From a virus, in IMG/VR virus record IMGVR_UViG_3300030329_002997, positions 1 through 22,577 of that record: a DNA stretch of 22,577 nt, one strand, 5' to 3'. Positions 6,610-14,201 of the stretch are shown here, piece by piece; positions within the stretch are counted from its first letter, which is position 1, and every line of letters begins with the position of its first letter. A program made the position numbers and the translations under genes. The notes under the pieces are model-generated. The model saw only the letters and a list, made by a program, of their open reading frames with translations, made no database searches and was not told where the DNA came from.

Positions 6610-7470
6610 CTAGCAGGCGTTCGCGGTGAATACGACCGCTTTATCCGGATCGGTCCAGGTGGTGATCGTGACCACGGACGGATCCCGGGCGAATACCCCG
6701 CCCGGGTTTAGCTTGAGGTTCGTAATGGTTCGGGCGGTCATGGATTGACAGCAGTCCAGCTTCCCTTCGACGTTCGCGGTCGTGATCGTCCCGGTCGAAT
6801 TGGAAACGGTGATCCCGGCGTCGGAATTTAATGTCGTAATCGCCCCGGATCCTTCCGTGGTCAGGTGGCCGCCCCGGTTCGTGACCGTGGTTGCCCCGGT
6901 CCGCACGAAATTCGTCCCGCCGGTCTGTTTCCAGGTGGTCAGGGTCACATTCGACCCGACGACGACCCGGGCGTCCAGGTCGCGATTGTCGACCCAGGAG
7001 ACATTCACCGTTCCAAAAGTTCCCGATTCGGTGGCGTCTGGTTCGACTTCGACCGATCCCTTTTTCACGTTCAGGACGTTCCCGGAATTGTTCCCCTTGA
7101 TCTGGACCGCCGCTTCGCCGGCGGTGGCCGCGTTCCCGGAGTTGTGGACGTTGATCGTCGACGCGGTGGTTTTGACATCCAGAAGGATTTTCTGGGACCC
7201 GGCCGCGGTCGCGAATCCGGAATTCTGGCCGATGTCGACGTTCGCGACCGTCACTTCCCAGAAGTCCGAAAAGGTCCCGGTGAAGGTCATATCGATATTC
7301 AGGGAATTTATCGTCGCGATCGAGGTGAATCCGGCGGTCACATTCTGGGAGGAGTCCCGGAAATAGACGTCATCCGACGCGCCGGGGACCCCGGAGGGGG
7401 ACCAATTTGCCGCGGTGTTCAGGTCGCCTTCATTGCCGGAATCGGTTCCGACCCATAGTTTATCTGCCAT
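6610..7470 (-). CDS. Beta-repeat adhesin-like protein
   Basis: 286 aa. The N-terminus (WVGTDSGNEGDLNTAANWSP followed by SGVPGASDDVYF) resembles the opening of repeat-rich surface proteins in which a W...NW..G..P...D motif starts a beta-helix. The rest is Ser/Thr/Asn/Gly-rich with regularly spaced V.I and T.T strands, consistent with a solenoid. A GGAG ribosome site lies 11 nt before the ATG. In this position, after the tape measure and tail-tip genes, it is a candidate tail fibre or receptor-binding protein. No enzyme motif is seen. Confidence 0.65.
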   Translation of the reverse strand: MADKLWVGTDSGNEGDLNTAANWSPSGVPGASDDVYFRDSSQNVTAGFTSIATINSLNIDMTFTGTFSDFWEVTVANVDIGQNSGFATAAGSQKILLDVKTTASTINVHNSGNAATAGEAAVQIKGNNSGNVLNVKKGSVEVEPDATESGTFGTVNVSWVDNRDLDARVVVGSNVTLTTWKQTGGTNFVRTGATTVTNRGGHLTTEGSGAITTLNSDAGITVSNSTGTITTANVEGKLDCCQSMTARTITNLKLNPGGVFARDPSVVTITTWTDPDKAVVFTANAC

Positions 7471-7476
7471 AATTTA

Positions 7477-8322
7477 TTACTCCAGTTGGAGGGTGAAAAA
7501 CGGGACCGCTTCGTAGACCTGGTATTGGACGAAATAAACTTGTCCCGCGTCGTTCGGACCCAGGGCGACCCCGTCGATCGACAGCGGGGTCGGGGTCTGG
7601 TACTTGTCCCCGTTGGCGTCCAGGATTTCTTTCGTTTCGTTCGATCCGGGTTTCTTGACTTCCCGATATCCGGCATTCAGGAATCGTTTATTCCATCCGC
7701 CCCGGCGGAATACGATCTGGTAGGTCACTTCCCAATAGGCCAGGGAATCGAAATAGACCCGGTCCGCTGAGATCCCGACCATCCGGCCGATCCCCGGGGC
7801 GAAACCGAATATCTCGTCTTGGTTTAGTTTATTGACGAAATTGATCGCGACGTCCGCGGTCCAGTTGGATTCGTTCCGGATTATCGTGACCTGAAGATCG
7901 GCAAAGTCCCGTTGCGGGGGCGGGTCGATCGGTTCCCCGACCGTGTTTGTGATCGGGGAACCTTCGACATCCAAATCGATTTCTTCCTGGATATTGACCG
8001 TCGTCCAGCGAATTATGGGCGGATCGGTCAGGGGGTTTAAGGATCGGACGTCGACGAATTCGGGGGATCGATAATGGACTTCCGCGGTCCAGAGGGTGTC
8101 CGCTTCCCCGCTGGATCGGACCCGGATATCGAGCGCCCGAATGAATCCCTGTTGGGGGTGGACTTCCCCATACCGCGGAACACCGGGGGCCAGTAGCGCT
8201 TCCATTTCGTTCGCCTGGGAATCAAACGTGATCGTGAAAGTCCGGTAGGATTCCGACCCGTCCGCCGAATCCCGGGCTTCCCGGCGGGTCCCCGATTCTT
8301 TTGTCGATAGGTGGTTCGCCAT
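7477..8322 (-). CDS. Probable tail-tip protein, 281 aa
   Basis: Directly follows the tape measure gene (one base between stop and start, no clear ribosome site of its own), the usual place of distal tail or baseplate hub genes. The sequence is beta-rich with well-formed strands (TFTITFDSQ, LWTAEVHYRSPEFVDV, YFDSLAYWEVTYQIVFRRGG). It contains GFAPGIGRMVGISADRVYFD and ends with FFTLQLE. No family can be named with certainty, so the tail-tip role rests mainly on position. Confidence 0.6.
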   Translation of the reverse strand: MANHLSTKESGTRREARDSADGSESYRTFTITFDSQANEMEALLAPGVPRYGEVHPQQGFIRALDIRVRSSGEADTLWTAEVHYRSPEFVDVRSLNPLTDPPIIRWTTVNIQEEIDLDVEGSPITNTVGEPIDPPPQRDFADLQVTIIRNESNWTADVAINFVNKLNQDEIFGFAPGIGRMVGISADRVYFDSLAYWEVTYQIVFRRGGWNKRFLNAGYREVKKPGSNETKEILDANGDKYQTPTPLSIDGVALGPNDAGQVYFVQYQVYEAVPFFTLQLE

Positions 8323-8323
8323 T

Positions 8324-9712
8324 TTAGAAGGTCACTGTCTGGGTCTGGTCGCCCCGCATTAATTCGAGGGTCCCGTTGATCCGTTCCATGATTTCGATCT
8401 GCTTAAATTGGGCTTCGTTGTTCCGTTTCCGCTGTGCGGAGGCTTTCTTCGCCGCGTCGACGACCGGGTCCGCTTGATGTAAGAACGCGGAGGCGCCGGT
8501 TAAAAACCGCGTATTTTGAGCGTTGACCCCGATCCCAAAAGGACCCGATCCGCGGGGTCCGGTCCGACCTTTTCGACCCCCGCCGGACCCGTCCGGCGCC
8601 TGGAGATTGTCGTCCGACAGGTCCGGGATATTCCATTTCGACAGGTTCCCGAAATTAAAGACATCTCCCAAATCCATCCGTTCGAACGCAAGGTCCTGGA
8701 TCTGTTTCCCCAGGTCGAAAAATATCGCGTCCATCTTGGCGTCCAGTTCCTTCATCGCGGCGCGATGCGGGGCCCCCCCGGAATTGGGAAAGGGTTCCGG
8801 TTCCGTGTCCGTGGAATCTAGTTTGTATCTTACGGGTTCGGGGACCAGCGCACCGAATCCGAACGACTTGACCAGACTGGACGCCATCCAAGCTCGCATC
8901 TTGTGGTACTGGTGTTGGGCGGATAGGATCGCGATTTCCATAACTTTCGGTAGGTTCGCGATCGCGACTTCGACCGCTGAAAATATCATAATTAACCCGT
9001 TAGCGAAGTTTTGTAAAATCGGGGCCAGGCCGGAAACGACCATCAATTGCAGACCTTCAAACAGGCGTCCCATCCGGTCCAGGGCATCGTTCGCGTCGAC
9101 GACTTTATCCGCAAAGTCCTGGTCGATGACAATCCCCAGGGCGCGGGCTTGATCCATCATCCCCTTGATCCCGGCCGCACCCAGATTCAGGACCCGGACC
9201 ATATCCGCCCCTTCCGAATCGAACAGCTTGAAGGCACGCGCCAGCTTGATCCCGGCGTTGTCGACTTCCCCAAAGGCTTCCGCCAGGACCATAAGCTTTT
9301 CGTCCAGGTCCAGGGCGATCAGCTTTTCGGCGTCCAAGCCCAGGTCCGCGATCGTGTTCTTCGCTTCCCCCCCATCTTCGGAGGCTTCCGCCATGCGGCG
9401 CGTCATCCGCTGGACCGCCATTGTCATTTTATTGAGTTCGACCCCGGTCTGTCCGGCGACGAATCCCAGACCCGACAGGACATCCGTCGTCGTGCCAAGT
9501 TTTTCCGCCTGTTTTGCCAGTTTGTCGACTTCCCGGGTTGTTTCTTTCAGTCCCCGGATCAGGGCGCGGCCCCCCAGGAAAGCCCCGAAACCGATCGCCA
9601 GGGTCTTGACCCGGCCGGACAGGATGGCCATCTGGCGGTCTAGGCTCTTGAACAGGCGGGTCGCGTTCCGGTCTTCCCCCTTGACGATGATATCGAGTCG
9701 GCGTTTAGCCAT
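8324..9712 (-). CDS. Tape measure protein
   Basis: 462 aa. The helical N-terminal part (RNATRLFKSLDRQMAILSGR, LKETTREVDKLAKQAEKLG) fits the phage tail tape measure family, with a glycine-rich hydrophobic segment at ~35-53 and a second hydrophobic region at ~223-262 (VVSGLAPILQNFANG). A Gly/Arg-rich linker (~373-393) precedes a short helical C-terminus. At about 1.5 Å per residue the tail would be near 70 nm, a short siphovirus tail. Residues 364-372 (DLSDDNLQA) are encoded by a 28-bp sequence also found in the gene at 10686-11054. The gene follows the chaperone pair, as in most long-tailed phages. Confidence 0.85.
   Translation of the reverse strand: MAKRRLDIIVKGEDRNATRLFKSLDRQMAILSGRVKTLAIGFGAFLGGRALIRGLKETTREVDKLAKQAEKLGTTTDVLSGLGFVAGQTGVELNKMTMAVQRMTRRMAEASEDGGEAKNTIADLGLDAEKLIALDLDEKLMVLAEAFGEVDNAGIKLARAFKLFDSEGADMVRVLNLGAAGIKGMMDQARALGIVIDQDFADKVVDANDALDRMGRLFEGLQLMVVSGLAPILQNFANGLIMIFSAVEVAIANLPKVMEIAILSAQHQYHKMRAWMASSLVKSFGFGALVPEPVRYKLDSTDTEPEPFPNSGGAPHRAAMKELDAKMDAIFFDLGKQIQDLAFERMDLGDVFNFGNLSKWNIPDLSDDNLQAPDGSGGGRKGRTGPRGSGPFGIGVNAQNTRFLTGASAFLHQADPVVDAAKKASAQRKRNNEAQFKQIEIMERINGTLELMRGDQTQTVTF
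8597..8624. repeat. 28-bp exact dispersed repeat, copy in tape measure gene
   Basis: Identical to 10911-10938 over 28 bases and read in the same frame in both genes, giving DLSDDNLQA. Flanking sequence is unrelated. Confidence 0.9.
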
Positions 9713-9763
9713 CGGGTCGCCCTATATATAATTTGTCTCTTGTTCTCTTATATCTTGTTATAT

Positions 9764-9811
9764 AGCACTTCCCATAGGGAAGCACTCAGCGCTTCCCATA
9801 GGGAAACACTC
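9764..9811 (-). repeat. Two tandem 24-bp units, each a hairpin, before the tape measure gene
   Basis: Units 9788-9811 and 9764-9787 match at 22 of 24 bases. Each can fold into a 10-bp stem around TAT (core TTCCC-TAT-GGGAA). The two differences keep pairing through G-U and G-C exchange. Between the units and the tape measure start lies an AT- and purine-rich leader (9722-9763) with AGGG close to the ATG. This could be an mRNA structure or processing signal, or a paired operator near a promoter. Confidence 0.75.
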
Positions 9812-9849
9812 CATTTTAACGTCGTAGTTTTACGGATAAATCATTTGCC

Positions 9850-10517
9850 CTATTTCCGCTTCGCTTCCCGTTCGGTAATGACCTGTTTCCATCGTGTCCG
9901 TTCTCCGGCGATAAATGGCATCGCCCGACAAAACCAGGCGTCCTGGTCCAGCGATCCGCCCGGGACCGGCCAGATCCCGAATTCTTCCGCCAAGGTCGCC
10001 AATTCGATTATTTCGACCATATCCGCCCCGTATTGAGTCGGACAAGTCGACAGGTTCCAGGACCCCGATCCGCCGCAGATATCGCATCCAGGATCACCGT
10101 CGCAGTAATTACAACCGATGTCGTGACCGGTCGGGATCAGGTCTTTGCAGTCGCCGCGGCAGTCTCGACAGAGTTCCCCGAATCCGACTGCGCAGGCGAC
10201 CCGGATCCTTTTTTTTCGTCGGGATCCGGTCCGGCCAGGCCGGTCTGGTACTGGAAAAGGAATTCCATAAGGTCTTCCGCGGTCATCCAGTCCAGGGGGT
10301 CCCCCTGGCCGTTGATATGGACGACCATTTCCGCCGCCTGGATCGCCTGGTCGATCGCGTCGACCCCGACCGATCCCGCTTCTGCGGATTCCCGGACCTG
10401 GTTTAGCTTCGCGACAAAGTCCCGGAATTGGCGGACGTTCAGCCGGACCGCGTCGACCGTCAGGCCACTCTGCAGTTTGACCGGTAGAATATCGCCAGGG
10501 GCCGATCCTTTAGCCAT
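9850..10517 (-). CDS. Tail assembly chaperone, long frameshifted form (gpGT-like)
   Basis: The first 103 residues are shared with the short chaperone. A -1 slip on A AAA AAA (10215-10209) enters a frame open from 10209 to the stop at 9850, adding 119 residues for a 222-aa product. The extension starts RIRVACAVGFGELCRDCRGD and has nine cysteines in its first ~56 residues (CRDCRGDC, CNYC, CDIC, and single ones), suggesting zinc binding. Its end is helical and basic (RTRWKQVITEREAKRK). G/GT chaperone pairs made by frameshifting just upstream of the tape measure gene are known from lambda and relatives. They coat the tape measure during tail assembly. The cysteine-rich T part is unusual to me. 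Confidence 0.8.
10137..10517 (-). CDS. Tail assembly chaperone, short form (gpG-like)
   Basis: 126 aa, mostly helical and acidic towards the C-terminus (DAIDQAIQAAEMVVHINGQG, LDWMTAEDLMEFLFQYQTG). The size, place between the tail tube and tape measure genes, and the slippery site near its end fit the tail chaperone G family. The start ATG 10517 overlaps the stop of the preceding 54-aa gene. Residues ~21-43 are encoded by the 74-bp segment that occurs rearranged at 118-191. Confidence 0.8.
   Translation of the reverse strand: MAKGSAPGDILPVKLQSGLTVDAVRLNVRQFRDFVAKLNQVRESAEAGSVGVDAIDQAIQAAEMVVHINGQGDPLDWMTAEDLMEFLFQYQTGLAGPDPDEKKGSGSPAQSDSGNSVETAAATAKT
10150..10215 (-). promoter_or_regulatory. 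Programmed -1 frameshift signal
   Basis: Slippery heptamer A AAA AAA in frame GAA AAA AAA GGA (10215-10209), then an 8-nt spacer, then a two-part hairpin. The lower stem GTCGCC/GGCGAC is at 10200-10195 and 10155-10150. The upper stem GCAGTC/GACTGC is at 10191-10186 and 10164-10159. Shift site, spacing and structure match the classical -1 frameshift layout. Confidence 0.85.
10385..10458. repeat. 74-bp segment copied elsewhere (copy B, in chaperone gene)
   Basis: The counterpart of 118-191. Block order here is 16 bp, 10 bp (10401-10410), 25 bp (10411-10435), 23 bp. It lies in frame within the chaperone gene, where the encoded residues (VDAVRLNVRQF onward) look normal, so this is probably the original. 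Confidence 0.93.
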
Positions 10518-10674
10518 TGGTCTTTCCCTTCCCCCCGGCCGCTTTCAGGTACTGTTCCCGGGTCTCCTGGGAGAGTTGCGACCAGAGGAAAGCCAGTTCC
10601 CCATCGGTCGCGTCCGCCATCGACGGACGGGCTTTCAAAAGTGCCTTTTTGTTTTTCTCGTCAAATTTTGCCAT
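10510..10674 (-). CDS. Hypothetical 54-aa protein upstream of the chaperone
   Basis: Starts MAKFDEKNKKALLKARPSMA and contains GELAFLWSQLSQETREQYLK before a Gly/Lys-rich end. It is small and helical. A good ribosome site (AAGGAAA) lies before ATG 10674. Its last bases overlap the chaperone start, so translation is likely coupled. It is probably a tail assembly accessory protein, but no family is recognised. Confidence 0.65.
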   Translation of the reverse strand: MAKFDEKNKKALLKARPSMADATDGELAFLWSQLSQETREQYLKAAGGKGKTNG

Positions 10675-10685
10675 GTCGGTTTCCT

Positions 10686-11054
10686 TCAGTCCGCGTTCGC
10701 CGCGGCCAGTTTCTTCTGTGCCTGTTCCTTCTGGGACGGGGTCATGACTTCCAGGCAGCGCCGGACCTGGATATCGTTTTCGAATTTCGCGTCGGGAAAT
10801 GCCGCCCGGACCAGGGCCAGGGTCCGCGGGTCGGTCCGCAAAACGACCCCATCGGGATCCGGATCCCCGGCGTCGTCCAGGGCGTTGTCGGCGTTCAGTT
10901 CGTCGATCGCCGCCTGGAGATTGTCGTCCGACAGGTCCATGGCGTTTATCGCGTCCGACAGGTCCCCCTTGTTCATTCCGTCAGTCCCGTCGATCCCCAG
11001 GATCCCGGCCAGGGACGCCAGGTCCCCTTTTCTCAGTTTCGCTAGTTCGGCCAT
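10686..11054 (-). CDS. SAP/HeH-like 122-aa protein in the tail module
   Basis: Residues ~5-50 contain repeated short helix pairs (LRKGDLASLAGILGI, MNKGDLSDAINAMD, LSDDNLQAAIDELNA) resembling SAP or HeH/Rho-N-type helix-extension-helix motifs, which often bind nucleic acid or stiffen phage connectors. The middle is acidic (DALDDAGD-type, DPDPDG) and the end helical. AAAGGAATTATTA before the ATG gives a good ribosome site. Residues 40-48 share a 28-bp exact sequence with the tape measure gene. It may be a neck or tail protein; the function is not known. Confidence 0.6.
   Translation of the reverse strand: MAELAKLRKGDLASLAGILGIDGTDGMNKGDLSDAINAMDLSDDNLQAAIDELNADNALDDAGDPDPDGVVLRTDPRTLALVRAAFPDAKFENDIQVRRCLEVMTPSQKEQAQKKLAAANAD
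10911..10938. repeat. 28-bp exact dispersed repeat, copy in the SAP/HeH-like gene
   Basis: The second copy of 8597-8624. Here the encoded DLSDDNLQA fits the local helix-repeat pattern (compare GDLSDAINA ten residues earlier), which suggests this is the source and the tape measure copy is derived. Confidence 0.9.
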
Positions 11055-11102
11055 TAATAATTCCTTTATGTTTTCGGTTTTCGTTTCAGTTCGCTATCCG
11101 CT

Positions 11103-11130
11103 GTAAATCGACCCTATCGGTCCAATTTAC
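11103..11130 (-). terminator. Imperfect hairpin after the tail tube gene
   Basis: GTAAAT (11103-11108) and ATTTAC (11125-11130) enclose a second GACC/GGTC pairing. It lies just after the tail tube gene stop at 11136, but no T-run follows on the minus strand. It is more likely an RNA stability or attenuation element than a full terminator. Confidence 0.3.
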
Positions 11131-11135
11131 GACGA

Positions 11136-12065
11136 TCAGGTCAGGGTCAGTGACCATTCGTCATCGCCGCTGGTGGCGACGCATTGGGCGGTGACGTCCA
11201 GGGTTTGAATCCCGTCCCGGTCCGCCTGGGACGGGTCCCGGAATTGCAGTTTCGTCGATGCGAAAGTCGCCGTGTCGGTCCCGTTCGTGATCGACAGGGA
11301 TAGATTCGCGGTGGTCCCGGCGAGCCATTTCCCATAGAAATCGTAGCCGGCGACCTTGTCGAATTCGGGGTCCAGGGTCCAGGCCGGGTCCCGGCCGGTG
11401 ATCAGGGCGTGGATCGATCCCCCCTGGTTCGCGATATCGGGCCGCAGGATCACGTTGTTCCCCAGGTCGAAAGACCAATTCGCGACCTTGATTGTCTCCG
11501 AATCGATCGTGAAAGCGCCGGCCGCGGCGTTCGTTCGCATCGGGACGACCGCGGTGAATGTCGGGGTCGGCAGCGCGGTATCGACGGGGGGTTGCCAGAC
11601 CCCGGTCAAGGTGAAATCGATCAGGACCCGGCCGCCGGCGCCGTTGCGAAAGACCGCGTTGCCCATCGCCCCGCGTAGGCGTTTCTGGACCCCGTCTTCG
11701 AATACGTCGACGGTCACTGTCTCCATCGTGCCAGGGACCGACGTCGGGGTGTAGACCTGGGTCGCCTGGGCGACCCCGCAAGCTTTTAACAGCTTGACCA
11801 GGACCGTATTCAGGGCCGCGGAATCGGTCCCCTTGAGTTCGGCGGTGAAGGAACAGGACCCCGCCAGGATCCCGTCGACGATCCCCGGGGCGGTGTGACC
11901 CAGGAATCCCCCGCCGCCTTTCCGTTCGGCGAACGTGGACTCGACGTTGGTCTGGAGATCGAATACCAGGAGGTAGTCGGTCGTCGTGACCGCGGTCCCC
12001 TTGGTCGATTCGGTCGCGATCCGGAGTATTCTTTTTCTTGCGAGTAATGGGGCCGAAAGTGCCAT
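11136..12065 (-). CDS. Major tail tube protein
   Basis: 309 aa. It opens ARKRILRIATESTKGTAVTT and continues with beta-strand-rich segments (GSCSFTAELKG, VLIDFTLTGVW, LSLSITNGTDTATF, VTAQCVATSGDDEWSLTLT), the pattern of phage tail tube proteins. The gene order tail completion, terminator, tube, chaperone, tape measure matches lambda-like tails. AAGGGA precedes the ATG. The size is typical for a tube protein with an added domain. It assembles as rings around the tape measure. Confidence 0.8.
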   Translation of the reverse strand: MALSAPLLARKRILRIATESTKGTAVTTTDYLLVFDLQTNVESTFAERKGGGGFLGHTAPGIVDGILAGSCSFTAELKGTDSAALNTVLVKLLKACGVAQATQVYTPTSVPGTMETVTVDVFEDGVQKRLRGAMGNAVFRNGAGGRVLIDFTLTGVWQPPVDTALPTPTFTAVVPMRTNAAAGAFTIDSETIKVANWSFDLGNNVILRPDIANQGGSIHALITGRDPAWTLDPEFDKVAGYDFYGKWLAGTTANLSLSITNGTDTATFASTKLQFRDPSQADRDGIQTLDVTAQCVATSGDDEWSLTLT

Positions 12066-12088
12066 ATCTATATCCCTTTATGATTCGT

Positions 12089-12577
12089 TTAAACTTGCGT
12101 ATATGGGTCCGCTATGTCGTGACGGACCGGGACTTCGATCGTAAAGAGGACCCCGGAGTATTCGGGGCCGCCGGTGATCCGTGTCACTTCGGAAACGACC
12201 GTGTCCCAGGTCTTCCCGGTCAGATCCGGGTCCGTCATTATCTTTTTGTAGACGTCGCCGATGACCCGATTGATCAGGGTATCGACGGCAGTATCGTCGT
12301 CCGATTCGATCACATAGACTTCCAGATTGAATGTCGCGGTCCATCGGGCCGTCGTGTAATCTTCCTGGAGGTCGTCCCCTTGCGCTTCCATCCGTTCCAG
12401 GTTGACCAGGTACAGCAGGCCGTTCCCGTTCTTCGGGGTCCGGTCGTAGACGTCCGACCAGTCCGTCCGCTTCGACCGGACGACCGATAGGGTCTGGTTG
12501 TATCCGTTGCCGGTCGTGACCCCGTTTAACAGGGTGAGCAGGTTCGCGGCGATATTCTCCAATAATGGATCGGCCAT
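12089..12577 (-). CDS. Tail terminator protein (gpU-like)
   Basis: 162 aa, beginning MADPLLENIAANLLTLLNGV, with a central beta part (TARWTATFNLEVYVIESDDD), then a helix (VDTLINRVIGDVYKKIM) and a final strand VLFTIEVPVRHDI. Size, secondary-structure order and the place immediately before the tail tube gene agree with gpU-like tail terminators, which cap the finished tail and contact the head. No sequence motif proves it. Confidence 0.7.
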   Translation of the reverse strand: MADPLLENIAANLLTLLNGVTTGNGYNQTLSVVRSKRTDWSDVYDRTPKNGNGLLYLVNLERMEAQGDDLQEDYTTARWTATFNLEVYVIESDDDTAVDTLINRVIGDVYKKIMTDPDLTGKTWDTVVSEVTRITGGPEYSGVLFTIEVPVRHDIADPYTQV

Positions 12578-12580
12578 AGG

Positions 12581-13243
12581 TCAATTCTTTCCCTTCGGCT
12601 CTTTCAGGAATCGGTCGACCTGGGACGACAGGTTCCGCATAAAGACCTGGTGCATTTCCCTTTCGACCTTTACCATCGCGGGCCGGGCTTCCTGGAAGGC
12701 GACCGCCGGGGAGGGTCCCTTGAGTTCCAGCAGTTTCCGACCGCTGGAGGGTTTCCCCTTCGGGTCCTTCCATCCGGGCGGGTGTGCGTCGGTCCGGGGT
12801 TTCTTGGTCCGGAAAACGCCCTCGTGTCCGTCGTAGTCATAATGCGCTTTATGGTTTTTCACCGTGGCAATGAAGACCGGGAATACATCGTCCCCGATGG
12901 TCTGGGCCGCCCCGCCGCGGGTGATCTTGTATTTCACCCCGCCCCGCTTGAGTTGCCGGGCGCCGAATTGGATCAGCGGGATCCGCTTGGTATCGATCAG
13001 GTTCACTTCCCCGATCCACTTGTTCCGGTTCGCTTTCTTGGTATCGATCCCTTTTTTGATATCGCCCAATTTCATATTGATCAGACCGAATATCCCCCGG
13101 GCGACCTTGGTTTTCCCCGACCGGGTCGTCTTGTTGATCGCCGCAGGCATCCCCCGAGCCAGTCCGCCGGGGAATCCCGCCAGAGTGTTTTTCAGCGCCC
13201 GGAATTGCGCCTGGTTGACATCGATCGTGAGAGCTTTTGCCAT
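12581..13243 (-). CDS. Tail completion protein, gpZ-like (minor tail protein Z family)
   Basis: 220 aa and strongly basic. The N-terminal LKNTLAGFPGGLARGMPAAI followed by NKTTRSGKTKVARGI resembles lambda gpZ (a helix followed by AINRVA...ATQ-like region). The central RIPLIQFGARQLKRGGVKY corresponds to the gpZ segment with PVIKLG. In lambda the protein completes the tail end that joins the head. The gene overlaps nothing, lies 3 bp from the tail terminator, and follows the lectin/head-joining fusion gene directly. Confidence 0.75.
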   Translation of the reverse strand: MAKALTIDVNQAQFRALKNTLAGFPGGLARGMPAAINKTTRSGKTKVARGIFGLINMKLGDIKKGIDTKKANRNKWIGEVNLIDTKRIPLIQFGARQLKRGGVKYKITRGGAAQTIGDDVFPVFIATVKNHKAHYDYDGHEGVFRTKKPRTDAHPPGWKDPKGKPSSGRKLLELKGPSPAVAFQEARPAMVKVEREMHQVFMRNLSSQVDRFLKEPKGKN

Positions 13244-13244
13244 A

Positions 13245-14201
13245 TTACATGACCGCGAATTCGACGAATCCGTCGTCCTGGTACTGGTGGAATTTCAATA
13301 ATCGCCGCTGGACGGGTCCGCCCATCCGGGCCGGGACATCAATCGAATCCCCGCCGGCGTCCGCCTGTTGCGGGGTGATCCCGATCGTCGCGTCGTTCGC
13401 GACGGTGATCGTCATCGACGTCCCGAAACCAGACGGTCCCGCCTGGGCCGGCGGGTCCCGGTCGACGATCGCCTTGATCGATCGGGCCGATCCGGACGCG
13501 GGGACGTATTGGATAACCTCCCCGAATTCGTCCAGGAAAACCGATTGTTCCTGGATCATTCGCCTGGAGGTCTGGTTGTCGACCCAGGCTATCGTCGGGG
13601 GGTTGAATGCGTTATTCCAGAATCCCTGTCCGTTCAGGATCCGGAGTTCGTCTATATAGGCGTCGCCGGCGTAATCGTCGGTGGGTCGGATAATCAGGTC
13701 CGCGGCGAAATTCGGGACGGTGTAAGACTTGCTGGCCGCGGTCGCCCCGACGACCCCGTCGACCCAGATCTTCCAGTCCGTCCCGATCCGGGTCGCGGCG
13801 ATATGGGTCCAGGTGTTCGCCGCGGGAATAGTCGTCGATTGTGCGGTAATCTGGGTTACGGCCGATTCCCGAACTAGGAATCCAACGACCCCAGAATTCC
13901 CGTATATGAACCAATAATTGTTGATGTCGACGTATTGACCCGCCAGCATAAGATTCGGCATCGACGCGCCGCGGCGATACCAGAAATCGATCGTGAAATC
14001 ATTGTCCCCGAAATGCCAGTCCGCCGAATCGGGGACCGTGACGATATCCGCTTCGGCGGTCCCTTTCAGGGAGGCGTCCCCGAATTTTGCCTGGTCTTCC
14101 GATATCGCCGCCGATCCCGACGCGGTCATTGTCTGTTCGTTCCCCGAATCGTCCTGGACGTCCGAATCGAAATGACATAATAACTTCTGAAATGTTTCCA
14201 T
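13245..14201 (-). CDS. LamG-like lectin domain fused to a head-tail joining-like domain
   Basis: 318 aa. Residues ~1-195 form a concanavalin-A/LamG-type jelly roll (SLKGTAEADIVTVPDSADWH, FTIDFWYRR, TWTHIAATR, WKIWVDG, AYIDELRILNG). From ~215 the protein looks like a separate small unit: EFGEVIQYVPASGSARSIKA, TITVANDATIG, SIDVPARMGGPVQRRLLKFH. This resembles short head-tail joining/adaptor proteins usually encoded here. An ATG (codon 215) marks the border, but only a weak ribosome site precedes it. The fusion would place a carbohydrate-binding domain at the neck or head surface. The lectin part is well supported; the second half is supported mainly by position. Confidence 0.7.
   Translation of the reverse strand: METFQKLLCHFDSDVQDDSGNEQTMTASGSAAISEDQAKFGDASLKGTAEADIVTVPDSADWHFGDNDFTIDFWYRRGASMPNLMLAGQYVDINNYWFIYGNSGVVGFLVRESAVTQITAQSTTIPAANTWTHIAATRIGTDWKIWVDGVVGATAASKSYTVPNFAADLIIRPTDDYAGDAYIDELRILNGQGFWNNAFNPPTIAWVDNQTSRRMIQEQSVFLDEFGEVIQYVPASGSARSIKAIVDRDPPAQAGPSGFGTSMTITVANDATIGITPQQADAGGDSIDVPARMGGPVQRRLLKFHQYQDDGFVEFAVM

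Noticed and set aside
9764-9811. CRISPR-like repeat array
   Set aside because: Only two units directly adjacent with no spacer between them; no cas genes.
9830-10087. Minus-strand open frame of 85 codons after the chaperone gene
   Set aside because: It overlaps the cysteine-rich extension frame (9850-10209), which has better codon use, coherent motifs and a frameshift signal; this frame is a shadow.
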